Shown here in pieces: positions 1-7,194 of a stretch of DNA of 16,777 nucleotides; positions within the stretch are counted from its first letter, which is position 1, and every line of letters begins with the position of its first letter. Location of the stretch: positions 1-16,777 of the forward strand of contig CAKZJM010000312.1 of the NCBI GenBank assembly GCA_936943315.1, read 5' to 3'. A model generated the notes under the pieces. The model did not search any database, was not told where the DNA came from, and saw only the letters and a program-made list of their open reading frames with translations. The position numbers and the translations under genes are program-made. Origin of the DNA: an uncultured Methylophilus sp. Its GTDB lineage: Bacteria > Pseudomonadota > Gammaproteobacteria > Burkholderiales > Methylophilaceae.

Positions 1-511
1 GATTGCGATTCCAGCGAAAGTTGAAGTTGTAATCTCTGCTTCTGAAGTTGCAGTAAGCGGTCCTTTGGGTAAATTGAGCCAAGCGCTGTCTGCTGACATT
101 TCAGTGGTTCGTGAAGGCGAGCAATTATTGGTGAAATCCAATAGCGAAACACAACATGCGCGTGCAATGTCCGGTACTACCCGCGCATTGCTGGCAAACA
201 TGGTACAAGGTGTTTCCGCTGGCTTTACCCGTAAGCTGTCACTGATTGGCGTGGGTTATAAAGCCAATGCTCAAGGTTCAACCTTGAACCTAGAGCTCGG
301 CTATTCTCATCCGATTAACCACAAAATGCCTGAAGGCGTAACTGTGCAAACACCTACTCCAACTGAAGTGGTGTTGACTGGTGCGAACAAGCAAGTGGTT
401 GGTCAAGTGGCTGCACAAATTCGCGCTTACCGTGCGCCTGAGCCTTACAAAGGTAAAGGTGTTCGTTATGCGGACGAAGTGGTGGTCATTAAAGAGACCA
501 AGAAAAAATAA
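1..511 (+). CDS. rplF: 50S ribosomal protein L6, 5' end outside window
   Basis: L6 is a large-subunit protein near the factor-binding site beside the sarcin-ricin loop. The reading frame is open from base 2 and begins IAIPAKVEVV, so the gene enters the window already running; a TTG at 65 is internal and not the start. The visible part is 169 residues. The family's usual 177 residues imply only about 8 are missing upstream. The two repeated alpha/beta domains are present, and the C-terminal half carries the conserved stretches KLSLIGVGYKA and PEPYKGKGVRYADE. It is followed 58 nt later by rplR, the normal spc operon order. Identification is by family resemblance and gene order, and is very secure. 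Confidence 0.98.
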   Translation, partial: IAIPAKVEVVISASEVAVSGPLGKLSQALSADISVVREGEQLLVKSNSETQHARAMSGTTRALLANMVQGVSAGFTRKLSLIGVGYKANAQGSTLNLELGYSHPINHKMPEGVTVQTPTPTEVVLTGANKQVVGQVAAQIRAYRAPEPYKGKGVRYADEVVVIKETKKK

Positions 512-569
512 GTAAGACACTTGTAGGTTAAACAACCTGAACAGTGAATCAACATTAAAGGTAAATTCA

Positions 570-923
570 ATGAAGAACGTAAATAACCGCTTGCGCAGAG
601 CACGTAAAACCCGTGCCAAAATCGCCGAGTTGAAAGTGACACGTTTGAGTGTACATCGCACCAATACCAATATCTATGCACAGATCATTGCTGAAACTGG
701 CGATCGCGTATTGGCGAGTGCATCCACCGTTGAGGCTGAAGTGCGTCAACAACTGAAAAATGGCGGTAACGTCGAAGCTGCAACCCTGATTGGTAAGCGT
801 ATTGCTGAAAAAGCAGCAAAAGCTGGCATTACCACTGTTGCATTTGATCGTTCAGGCTACAAGTATCACGGTCGTATCAAAGCTTTGGCTGACGCTGCCC
901 GTGAATCTGGTCTCAAATTCTAA
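570..923 (+). CDS. rplR: 50S ribosomal protein L18
   Basis: L18 binds 5S rRNA together with L5 and fixes it to the large subunit. The 117-residue protein has the family's usual length, with a strongly basic N-terminus (RLRRARKTRAKI) and the typical C-terminal ending KALADAARESGLKF. A TAAAGG ribosome binding site at about 556-561 precedes the ATG. The gene sits between rplF and rpsE, 14 nt before the latter, as in other proteobacterial spc operons. Confidence 0.98.
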   Translation: MKNVNNRLRRARKTRAKIAELKVTRLSVHRTNTNIYAQIIAETGDRVLASASTVEAEVRQQLKNGGNVEAATLIGKRIAEKAAKAGITTVAFDRSGYKYHGRIKALADAARESGLKF

Positions 924-937
924 GGGTGAGATAAAGA

Positions 938-1447
938 ATGGCTAAAGATATTGAACAACAGCAGCAAACTGACGGTTTGCGCGAAAAGATGATTACCGTT
1001 AACCGTGTTAGTAAAACGGTTAAAGGTGGTCGTATCATGAGCTTCGCTGCATTGACCGTGGTTGGTGATGGTGATGGTGCCGTTGGTATGGGTAAAGGTA
1101 AAGCACGTGAAGTGCCTGTGGCTGTACAAAAAGCCATGGACGAAGCACGTCGTAGCATGGTTAAAGTGAACCTGAACAATGGCACATTGCACCACGCAGT
1201 GACCGGTGTTCACGGTGCAGCTAAAGTGCTGATTCAGCCAGCTTCTGAAGGTACCGGTATTATTGCTGGTGGCGCGATGCGTGCTATTTTCGAAGTGATG
1301 GGTGTGACTAACGTGGTTGCGAAAAGTATTGGTTCTACCAATCCTTACAACCTGGTTCGTGCGACTTTGAATGGTCTGGCATCCATGAACACTCCGGCTG
1401 AAATTGCCGCTAAACGTGGTAAGACCGTAGAAGAAATCAGAGGTTAA
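938..1447 (+). CDS. rpsE: 30S ribosomal protein S5
   Basis: S5 is a small-subunit protein at the mRNA entry region that contributes to decoding accuracy. The protein has 169 residues. An N-terminal tail with a short Gln run (residues 7-10) precedes the double-stranded RNA-binding-like domain (about 16-80, containing VNRVSKTVKGGRIMSF and VGMGKGKAREV). The C-terminal domain contains ASEGTGIIAGGAMRAI and the conserved SIGSTNPYNLVRAT. An AAGGGTGAG ribosome binding site overlaps the rplR stop region. The stop is 2 nt from the rpmD start, so translation is probably coupled. Confidence 0.98.
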   Translation: MAKDIEQQQQTDGLREKMITVNRVSKTVKGGRIMSFAALTVVGDGDGAVGMGKGKAREVPVAVQKAMDEARRSMVKVNLNNGTLHHAVTGVHGAAKVLIQPASEGTGIIAGGAMRAIFEVMGVTNVVAKSIGSTNPYNLVRATLNGLASMNTPAEIAAKRGKTVEEIRG

Positions 1448-1449
1448 TC

Positions 1450-1644
1450 ATGGCTAAAGCTAAAAAAGAAAGCGCGACTATCAAAGTAACGCTGGTAAGA
1501 AGTTTGATTGGTCGTATTGAAGCTCACAAAGCCTCTGTACGTGGCTTGGGCTTGCGTCGTATGCATCATACTGTTGAAGTTCAGGATACTCCTGAAAATC
1601 GCGGCATGATCAACGCTGTGAGTTATCTTTTGAAGGTTGAATAA
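1450..1644 (+). CDS. rpmD: 50S ribosomal protein L30
   Basis: L30 is a small protein of the large subunit. At 64 residues it has the normal bacterial length. It contains the family core LVRSLIGRIEAHKASVRGLG followed by RMHHTVEVQDTPENRGMI. Its ATG lies 2 nt after rpsE and its stop 2 nt before rplO. The ribosome binding site lies inside the end of rpsE (AGAGG at about 1439-1443). Confidence 0.98.
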   Translation: MAKAKKESATIKVTLVRSLIGRIEAHKASVRGLGLRRMHHTVEVQDTPENRGMINAVSYLLKVE

Positions 1645-1646
1645 TC

Positions 1647-2084
1647 ATGCAATTAAACACGATTAAGCCTGCTGCAGGCGCAAAAAAAGCATCTCGTCGT
1701 TTAGGTCGTGGTATTGGCTCTGGCTTGGGTAAGACTGGTGGCCGTGGTCACAAAGGTCAAAAGTCTCGTGCTGGTGGTTTCCACAAAGTAGGTTTCGAAG
1801 GTGGTCAAATGCCTTTGCAACGTCGCTTGCCAAAACGTGGTTTTAACTCTTTGACACAAGCTGACACTGCACGTATCCGTACTAGCGAATTGGCGTTGGT
1901 CGATGCTGAAGTCGTAGACATCTTGGTGTTGAAAGCCGCTAAATTGGTACCTGCAACTGCAAAAGCAGTAAAAGTTTACCTGTCTGGCGACGTCGCAGCA
2001 AAAGTGCAAGTACAAGGTTTGTTATTGACCAAAGGTGCTAAAGCAGCCATCGAGTCCGCTGGCGGTAAAGTACTGGAAGTGTAA
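1647..2084 (+). CDS. rplO: 50S ribosomal protein L15
   Basis: L15 is a late-assembly large-subunit protein. The 145-residue protein shows the glycine-rich basic N-terminal arm (RRLGRGIGSGLGKTGGRGHKGQ, residues about 17-38) that threads into 23S rRNA, then the globular domain with RRLPKRGFNS. It is packed between rpmD (2 nt) and secY (25 nt), as expected for the spc operon. Confidence 0.98.
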   Translation: MQLNTIKPAAGAKKASRRLGRGIGSGLGKTGGRGHKGQKSRAGGFHKVGFEGGQMPLQRRLPKRGFNSLTQADTARIRTSELALVDAEVVDILVLKAAKLVPATAKAVKVYLSGDVAAKVQVQGLLLTKGAKAAIESAGGKVLEV

Positions 2085-2109
2085 TCGTAGTCAAAAAGAG
2101 AGTATCAGC

Positions 2110-3423
2110 TTGGCACAGGATAATATCTTAAGTTCCGTCAGCAAACTTGGCGAATTAAAAAGCCGTTTGTGGTTCTTGTTGGGTGCATTGGTAGTTTACC
2201 GCTTAGGTGCACATATTCCAGTGCCAGGCATTGATCCAACTGTGTTAAAGCAGTTGTTCGATACGCAGAAAGATGGCATTTTGGGCATGTTCAACATGTT
2301 CTCCGGTGGCGCGTTATCTCGCTTCACCGTGTTTGCCTTGGGTATCATGCCCTATATTTCTGCTTCGATTATTATGCAGTTGCTGACTGTGGTATCTCCG
2401 CAGTTGGAGCAACTGAAAAAAGAAGGTGAAGCTGGCCGTCGCCAGATCACCAAATATACCCGTTATGGGACAGTGTTGCTGGCGACTTTTCAGGCCTTAG
2501 GCATTGCCATCGCCCTGGAAGTTCAGGCAGGCCTGGTACTTGATCCAGGGTTTGCGTTCCGCATTACTGCTGTCACGACGTTAGTCGCGGGCACCATGTT
2601 TTTGATGTGGTTGGGTGAGCAGATTACCGAGCGTGGCATTGGTAATGGCATCTCAATCATTATTTTCGCAGGGATTGTGGCAGGCTTGCCGCATGCGATT
2701 GGTAGTACTTTAGATTTAGCAAAAACAGGCGCGTTTTCCATCCCGTTGGTGATGTTCCTGTTTGTGGCAGTGATTCTTGTGACCGCGTTAGTCGTGTTTG
2801 TTGAGCGTGGTCAACGCAAGATTACAGTGAATTACGCAAAGCGCCAAGTTGGTAACCGTATCTACGGTGGCCAATCGACGCACTTGCCATTGAAGTTGAA
2901 TATGTCTGGTGTGATTCCACCGATTTTCGCTTCAAGTATTATTTTGTTCCCAGCCACTTTGGCTGGCTGGTTTGGCAGCAGTGAACATATGTACTGGTTG
3001 AAGGATGTCAGCGCAAAACTGTCACCCGGCCAGCCGTTGTACATTTTGTTGTTTGCGGCCGCTATTTTGTTTTTTGCCTTTTTCTATACGGCGTTGGTTT
3101 TCAACCCCAAAGAAACAGCAGATAACTTGAAGAAGAGCGGTGCATTTGTCCCAGGGATCCGTCCAGGCGAGCAAACCGCAAAATATATTGACCGCATCAT
3201 GGGTCGTTTGACATTGATTGGTGCGTTGTACATTACGCTGGTTTGTTTGTTGCCAGAGTTTTTAGTGTTGAAATTTAATACCCCGTTCTATTTTGGTGGT
3301 ACTTCATTGTTGATTATCGTCGTAGTGACGATGGATTTCATGACGCAGGTGCAATCTCACCTGATGTCACAACAGTATGAAGGCTTGCTCAAAAAGGCAA
3401 ACTTTAAGGGAACGGGTAAGTAG
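2110..3423 (+). CDS. secY: Protein translocase subunit SecY
   Basis: SecY is the ten-helix channel of the SecYEG translocon in the inner membrane. I place the start at TTG 2110, giving MAQDNILSSVSKLGELKSRL and 437 residues, close to the family norm. An AAGAGAG ribosome binding site lies at 2096-2102 with 7 nt spacing. A longer in-frame start at 2035 would overlap rplO by 50 nt and add residues unlike SecY, so I rejected it. The first membrane helix (about 20-38) is followed by the plug region with GMFNMFSGGALSRFTVFALG. Later come GEQITERGIGNGIS and the cytoplasmic loop with VERGQRKITVNYAKRQ. infA begins 5 nt after the stop. Confidence 0.96.
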   Translation: MAQDNILSSVSKLGELKSRLWFLLGALVVYRLGAHIPVPGIDPTVLKQLFDTQKDGILGMFNMFSGGALSRFTVFALGIMPYISASIIMQLLTVVSPQLEQLKKEGEAGRRQITKYTRYGTVLLATFQALGIAIALEVQAGLVLDPGFAFRITAVTTLVAGTMFLMWLGEQITERGIGNGISIIIFAGIVAGLPHAIGSTLDLAKTGAFSIPLVMFLFVAVILVTALVVFVERGQRKITVNYAKRQVGNRIYGGQSTHLPLKLNMSGVIPPIFASSIILFPATLAGWFGSSEHMYWLKDVSAKLSPGQPLYILLFAAAILFFAFFYTALVFNPKETADNLKKSGAFVPGIRPGEQTAKYIDRIMGRLTLIGALYITLVCLLPEFLVLKFNTPFYFGGTSLLIIVVVTMDFMTQVQSHLMSQQYEGLLKKANFKGTGK

Positions 3424-3428
3424 AAAAG

Positions 3429-3647
3429 ATGGCAAAAGAGGATCGCATTGAGATGCAAGGCGAGATTCTTGAGAATCTGCCCAATGCAACTTTTAAAGTG
3501 AAACTAGAAAACGGTCATACAGTACTTGGTTACATTTCAGGAAAGATGCGTATGCATTACATCCGCATCCTGCCAGGTGACAAAGTCACTGTTGAGATGA
3601 CCCCTTATGATTTAACCCGTGCGCGAATTACATTCCGCGCAAAGTAA
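3429..3647 (+). CDS. infA: Translation initiation factor IF-1
   Basis: IF-1 is a small OB-fold protein that occupies the ribosomal A site during initiation. At 72 residues it has the canonical length, with KEDRIEMQGEILENLPNATF and GKMRMHYIRILPGDKV typical of the family. It lies 5 nt after secY. Its Shine-Dalgarno sequence is weak, suggesting translational coupling. The position between secY and rpmJ is usual in betaproteobacteria; in E. coli infA is elsewhere. Confidence 0.98.
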   Translation: MAKEDRIEMQGEILENLPNATFKVKLENGHTVLGYISGKMRMHYIRILPGDKVTVEMTPYDLTRARITFRAK

Positions 3648-3671
3648 GTGAATTAAATAAAGGAAAGTAAG

Positions 3672-3785
3672 ATGAGAGTTCGCGCATCAGTTAAAACATT
3701 ATGCCGTAACTGTAAAGTCGTAAGACGTCGCGGTGTTGTTCGTATTATTTGTACTGACCCACGTCATAAACAACGTCAAGGTTAA
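3672..3785 (+). CDS. rpmJ: 50S ribosomal protein L36, zinc-binding form
   Basis: The reading frame encodes 37 residues, the standard L36 length. It has the zinc-ribbon ligands Cys11, Cys14, Cys27 and His32 (CRNCKVV and ICTDPRHKQRQG), so this is the zinc-containing form. An AAGGA ribosome binding site at 3660-3664 lies 7 nt before the ATG. It is the last gene of the spc operon here; the alpha operon promoter follows within 20 nt. Confidence 0.97.
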   Translation: MRVRASVKTLCRNCKVVRRRGVVRIICTDPRHKQRQG

Positions 3786-3800
3786 TGGTAAAACAATTGC

Positions 3801-3829
3801 TTGTGAGAGCTTTGATTGGCTGATATAAT
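3801..3829 (+). promoter_or_regulatory. Alpha operon promoter (predicted sigma70, extended -10)
   Basis: The -35 box TTGTGA (3801-3806) is separated by 17 bp from a perfect -10 box TATAAT (3824-3829). A TG dinucleotide one base upstream of the -10 box makes it an extended -10. The predicted start is near 3836, giving a leader of about 59 nt before rpsM. E. coli also has an alpha operon promoter between rpmJ and rpsM. The assignment rests on motif match and position only. Confidence 0.8.
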
Positions 3830-3858
3830 ATGCGGCTTTTCTTTTCTACGCACAAGTT

Positions 3859-3877
3859 TGATCGTGAAAAACGATTG
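3859..3877 (+). promoter_or_regulatory. Possible leader hairpin upstream of rpsM
   Basis: ATCGT (3861-3865) and ACGAT (3871-3875) flank a GAAAA loop. Two further G-U pairs extend the stem to 7 bp. The hairpin ends 7 nt before the GGAG ribosome binding site (3884-3887) of rpsM. In E. coli, S4 represses this operon through a leader pseudoknot. This element is smaller, and I cannot show that it is the S4 target. Confidence 0.35.
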
Positions 3878-3894
3878 ATTATTGGAGTTTAAGT

Positions 3895-4257
3895 ATGGCT
3901 CGTATTGCCGGGGTAAATATCCCAAACCACAAACATGCAGAAATTGCTCTGACCTCTATCTACGGTATTGGTCGCAATACTGCACAGAAAATCTGTGCTG
4001 CCGCTGGTGTACTGACAACAGTGAAAGTCAAAGATCTGAGCGATGCAGAAGTAGAAAAGCTGCGTGACGAAGTGGCCAAATACACCGTTGAAGGTGACTT
4101 GCGTCGTGAAGTAACCATGAACATCAAGCGTTTGATGGATCTGGGTTGCTACCGCGGTATTCGCCATCGTCGTGGCTTGCCAGTACGCGGTCAGCGTACT
4201 AAAACCAATGCGCGTACTCGCAAAGGTCCGGTTAAAGCCATCAAACAAGCTAAATAA
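3895..4257 (+). CDS. rpsM: 30S ribosomal protein S13
   Basis: S13 sits in the head of the small subunit and contacts the P-site tRNA and the large subunit through a bridge. The 120-residue protein begins ARIAGVNIPNHKHAEIALTS. It has the helix-two-turn-helix region (YGIGRNTAQKIC) and the basic C-terminal tail (RHRRGLPVRGQRTKTNARTRKG) that reaches tRNA. GGAG at 3884-3887 is spaced 7 nt from the ATG. It is the first gene of the alpha operon. Confidence 0.98.
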   Translation: MARIAGVNIPNHKHAEIALTSIYGIGRNTAQKICAAAGVLTTVKVKDLSDAEVEKLRDEVAKYTVEGDLRREVTMNIKRLMDLGCYRGIRHRRGLPVRGQRTKTNARTRKGPVKAIKQAK

Positions 4258-4297
4258 TCTTTTATTGAACATCAGTAGATATTAAGGACAGTACAAC

Positions 4298-4687
4298 ATG
4301 GCAAAAGCTAATGTACGCGTTAGAAAAAAAATTAAAAAGAATATTGCCGAGGGTATTGCTCACGTGCACGCTTCTTTTAACAACACGATTATTACGATTA
4401 CCGATCGTCAGGGCAATGCGTTGTCATGGGCTACTTCCGGTGGTCAAGGTTTTAAAGGTTCACGTAAGAGTACCCCATTTGCTGCACAGGTAGCTTCTGA
4501 AGTCGCTGGTAAAGCTGCTCAGGAATCTGGTGTTAAGAATCTGGAAGTACGTATCAAAGGTCCAGGTCCAGGTCGTGAATCTGCTGTGCGTGCGTTGAAT
4601 GCTGCTGGTTTCAAAATCACTAGCATTACTGATGTGACACCGGTGCCACACAATGGCTGCCGCCCACCGAAAAAACGCAGAATTTAA
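4298..4687 (+). CDS. rpsK: 30S ribosomal protein S11
   Basis: S11 lies on the platform of the small subunit, near the E-site codon. The 129-residue protein contains IAHVHASFNNTIITITD, SWATSGGQGFKGSRKSTPFAAQ and the highly conserved C-terminus ITDVTPVPHNGCRPPKKRRI. It is preceded by a TAAGGA ribosome binding site and follows rpsM by 40 nt. Confidence 0.98.
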   Translation: MAKANVRVRKKIKKNIAEGIAHVHASFNNTIITITDRQGNALSWATSGGQGFKGSRKSTPFAAQVASEVAGKAAQESGVKNLEVRIKGPGPGRESAVRALNAAGFKITSITDVTPVPHNGCRPPKKRRI

Positions 4688-4734
4688 TTCATTTCGCAGT
4701 CACAGATTAGCGAATCGATTACTGGAGAACTATT

Positions 4735-5364
4735 TTGGCTAGAAATTTAGACCCTAAATGCCGTCAATGCCGTCGTGAAGGTGAAAAGCTGTTTCTGAAA
4801 GCAGAAAAATGCTTTACAGACAAATGCGCGATTGAAAAGCGTAACTTCGCACCAGGTCAGCATGGTCAACGCCGTAACTCACGCCTGTCAGACTACGGTG
4901 TGCAATTGCGTGAGAAACAAAAAGTGCGTCGTATTTACGGCGTATTAGAAGGTCAATTCCGTACTTATTATGCTGAAGCTGACCGTCAAAAAGGTATTAC
5001 TGGTGAGAACTTGCTGCAGTTGTTAGAGTCTCGTTTGGATAACGTAGCATACCGCATGGGTCTGGCTGGTTCCCGTTCTGAAGCACGTCAAGTCGTGCGT
5101 CACAACGCGATTTTGGTCAATGGTAAACGCGTTAACATTCCTTCCTACCAAGTGAAGGCCGGTGACGTGGTAACTGTTGCTGACAAAGCAAAAACACAAT
5201 TGCGTATTAAAGCTGCCGTTGAAGCAGCAGAACAACGTGGTTTCCCTGAGTGGTTGGAAGTCGACGTCAAAGCATTGAGTGGTAAATTTAAGGCTAAACC
5301 TCAGCGTGATGAGTTGCCTGCTACCATCAACGAGTCGTTGATCGTCGAATTGTATTCTAAGTAA
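4735..5364 (+). CDS. rpsD: 30S ribosomal protein S4, zinc-binding form, TTG start
   Basis: S4 is a primary 16S rRNA binder that nucleates small-subunit assembly. In E. coli it is also the translational repressor of the alpha operon. The 209-residue protein starts with TTG at 4735, with GGAG at 4724-4727 and 7 nt spacing. Cys9, Cys12, Cys26 and Cys31 match the zinc-site spacing known from Thermus S4; many S4 proteins lack this site. The S4 RNA-binding domain (about 97-160) contains RLDNVAYRMGLAGSRSEARQ and HNAILVNGKRVNIPSYQV. The weak TTG start may limit S4 output, which is an inference. Confidence 0.97.
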   Translation: MARNLDPKCRQCRREGEKLFLKAEKCFTDKCAIEKRNFAPGQHGQRRNSRLSDYGVQLREKQKVRRIYGVLEGQFRTYYAEADRQKGITGENLLQLLESRLDNVAYRMGLAGSRSEARQVVRHNAILVNGKRVNIPSYQVKAGDVVTVADKAKTQLRIKAAVEAAEQRGFPEWLEVDVKALSGKFKAKPQRDELPATINESLIVELYSK

Positions 5365-5420
5365 TCACTTAGTTTAGGCTAAGGTTTATTTGTTTATACC
5401 CAATTACTTCAAGGAATTGT

Positions 5421-6407
5421 ATGCAAAATAACCCTACAGATTATTTGAAGCCACGTGTTGTGGACGTTGAAGTGATTACCCCACTGCGTGCACGTGTGAC
5501 TTTGGAGCCAATGGAACGTGGCTTTGGCTATACCTTGGGTAATGCGTTGAGAAGAGTGTTGCTCTCTTCCATTCCGGGTTTTGCCATTACTGAAGTAAAA
5601 ATTGATGGTGTAGTGCATGAGTACTCCACCATCGAAGGTGTGCAGGAAGATGTTGTTGATATCTTGCTGAACCTGAAAGGTGTTGCTTTAAAGCTGCACA
5701 ACAAAACCGAGACTATTCTGGTATTGAGCAAGTCTGGTGAAGGCATTGTGACTGCTGGTGATTTTGAAGTTGGTCACGATGCTGAAATCGTCAATCCTAA
5801 CCATGTGATTGCGAACATCACTAAAGGTGGCAAGCTCAACCTGGAAGTGAAAGTTGAAATGGGCCGTGGCTATCAGCCAGTGCCAGCACGCCAAAAAGCT
5901 AATGATGAAGACCGCGTGTTAGGCTTCATGATGGTGGATGCTTCTTTCAGCCCGATCAACAAGGTGAGCTACCATGTCGAGAGCGCTCGTGTAGAGCAGC
6001 GTACTGACCTCGACAAACTGATTATGGATGTTGAGACTAACGGCATCATCGAGCCAGAGCAAGCCATTCGTGATGCAGCGCGTATCCTGATTGGTCAACT
6101 GTCTGTGTTCGCAAATCTGGAAGGTGCTTCTGCCGATGTTGAAGTAAAGGCAGCGCCACAAGTTGATCCAATTCTGCTGCGTCCAGTTGATGATCTGGAG
6201 TTGACAGTACGTTCGGCTAACTGCCTCAAAGCAGAAAACATTTTCTACATTGGTGATCTGATTCAGCGTACAGAAAACGAATTGCTGAAAGCACCTAACC
6301 TGGGTAGAAAATCATTGAATGAAATTAAAGATGTGTTGGCCTCCAAAGGCTTGACACTGGGAATGAAGCTGGAAAACTGGCCACCTGTTGGCTTGGAAAA
6401 AGCTTAA
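5421..6407 (+). CDS. rpoA: RNA polymerase alpha subunit
   Basis: RpoA dimerises to begin RNA polymerase assembly, and its C-terminal domain contacts UP elements and activators. The protein has 328 residues against 329 in E. coli. The N-terminal domain (about 1-233) includes the assembly stretch RGFGYTLGNALRRVLLSSIP. The linker is about 234-250. The C-terminal domain contains LELTVRSANCLKAE, where Arg264 aligns with the DNA-contacting Arg265 of E. coli, and PNLGRKSLNEIKD. An AAGGA ribosome binding site precedes the ATG. The gap of 56 nt after rpsD is the widest inside the alpha operon. Confidence 0.99.
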   Translation: MQNNPTDYLKPRVVDVEVITPLRARVTLEPMERGFGYTLGNALRRVLLSSIPGFAITEVKIDGVVHEYSTIEGVQEDVVDILLNLKGVALKLHNKTETILVLSKSGEGIVTAGDFEVGHDAEIVNPNHVIANITKGGKLNLEVKVEMGRGYQPVPARQKANDEDRVLGFMMVDASFSPINKVSYHVESARVEQRTDLDKLIMDVETNGIIEPEQAIRDAARILIGQLSVFANLEGASADVEVKAAPQVDPILLRPVDDLELTVRSANCLKAENIFYIGDLIQRTENELLKAPNLGRKSLNEIKDVLASKGLTLGMKLENWPPVGLEKA

Positions 6408-6440
6408 TTTCTAATAAGATAAATACTTAAGGAAATTACT

Positions 6441-6827
6441 ATGCGTCACGGTAATAGCAATCGTAAATTGAACAGAACCAGCAGCCACCGTGCTGCCATG
6501 TTCCGCAACATGGTGACCTCTTTGCTGCGTCACGAAGTGATCAAAACAACTTTGCCTAAAGCAAAAGAACTGCGTAAATATGCAGAGCCTCTGATCACTT
6601 TGGGTAAAACACCTACTCTGGCAAACCGTCGTCTGGCGTTCAGCCGTCTGCGTGACCGCGATATCGTTGGTAAACTGTTCGGTGAACTGGGCCCACGTTA
6701 CAACGCACGCAATGGTGGTTACCTGCGTATTCTGAAATGTGGCTTCCGCCAAGGTGACAATGCTCCTATGGCATTTGTTGAGTTGGTTGACCGCCCAGAA
6801 ATCGCTGAAGCACCAGCAGCAGAATAA
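6441..6827 (+). CDS. rplQ: 50S ribosomal protein L17
   Basis: L17 lies near the peptide exit tunnel. The 128-residue protein has the conserved N-terminus MRHGNSNRKLNRTSSHRAAM and the core NMVTSLLRHEVIKTTLPKAKEL. The C-terminus includes ILKCGFRQGDNAPMAFVEL, then a short Ala/Pro/Glu tail. It is the last gene of the alpha operon and is followed 16 nt later by a terminator. Confidence 0.98.
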   Translation: MRHGNSNRKLNRTSSHRAAMFRNMVTSLLRHEVIKTTLPKAKELRKYAEPLITLGKTPTLANRRLAFSRLRDRDIVGKLFGELGPRYNARNGGYLRILKCGFRQGDNAPMAFVELVDRPEIAEAPAAE

Positions 6828-6843
6828 GCTCTGACGCATACAT

Positions 6844-6871
6844 AAAAAAGCCAGCATTCGCTGGCTTTTTT
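6844..6871 (+). terminator. Rho-independent terminator after rplQ, bidirectional
   Basis: GCCAGC (6850-6855) and GCTGGC (6860-6865) pair around the loop ATTC. A run of six A precedes the stem and six T follow it, so it can work on both strands. It lies between the convergent rplQ and glutaredoxin-like genes and probably ends both transcripts. Confidence 0.93.
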
Positions 6872-6883
6872 ATTACCTGTTAT

Positions 6884-7117
6884 TTACTGTGTTAACCAGG
6901 CGCTGACCATGTCGGCATCAAACGGCCAATATAACTCTTTCGCGCCTGCTAGGCTCTCTAACAACACCGGAATATGGATTTCATAGCGCGCCAGCAATTT
7001 TTCGTCATCCATAATGTCTAGATATTGGTAAGTCACATCAAGCGTTTGCAGAATGTGCTCTGCTTCTTCACATAAATGGCAGCCTTGGGTGCCTAATAAT
7101 ATCAATTGGTTTTGCAT
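6884..7117 (-). CDS. Small glutaredoxin-like protein (DUF836-type)
   Basis: The 77-residue protein is a compact thioredoxin-fold protein with a CxxC redox motif (Cys13-His-Leu-Cys16 in GCHLCEEA). Pro50 in IHIPVLL stands where the cis-proline of this fold lies. The length and the GCHLCEEA pattern fit the glutaredoxin-like DUF836 family. Members are presumed thiol-disulfide exchangers, and a specific substrate is not known to me. There is no signal peptide, so it is likely cytoplasmic. It diverges from mgtE across 77 nt and shares the rplQ terminator at its 3' end. Confidence 0.88.
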   Translation of the reverse strand: MQNQLILLGTQGCHLCEEAEHILQTLDVTYQYLDIMDDEKLLARYEIHIPVLLESLAGAKELYWPFDADMVSAWLTQ

Positions 7118-7194
7118 AAAACTCTAGGTAGTGTCATCAACGCTTTGTACAATGATACCTGCAAAAATAACGCCTGCTCAACATTGGATCATGC

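Noticed and set aside
525..538. AGGTT/AACCT hairpin between rplF and rplR
   Set aside because: 5-bp stem without T-run or known ribosomal protein target; compatible with chance.
2035..2109. Upstream extension of secY to 2035
   Set aside because: Overlaps rplO by 50 nt, adds residues not found in SecY, and a good ribosome binding site precedes TTG 2110.
5368..5383. CTTAG/CTAAG hairpin between rpsD and rpoA as an attenuator
   Set aside because: Only 5 bp, A/T-rich, and followed by mixed T/G/A bases and not a T-run; too weak to call.
6411..6857. Open frame of 148 codons on the minus strand opposite rplQ
   Set aside because: Cys- and Gln-rich composition typical of antisense of a ribosomal gene; it would cross the terminator stem.
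7118..7194. Mg2+ riboswitch upstream of mgtE
   Set aside because: The spacer is 77 nt and contains only an 8-bp palindrome TTGTACAA; it is far too short for an M-box.
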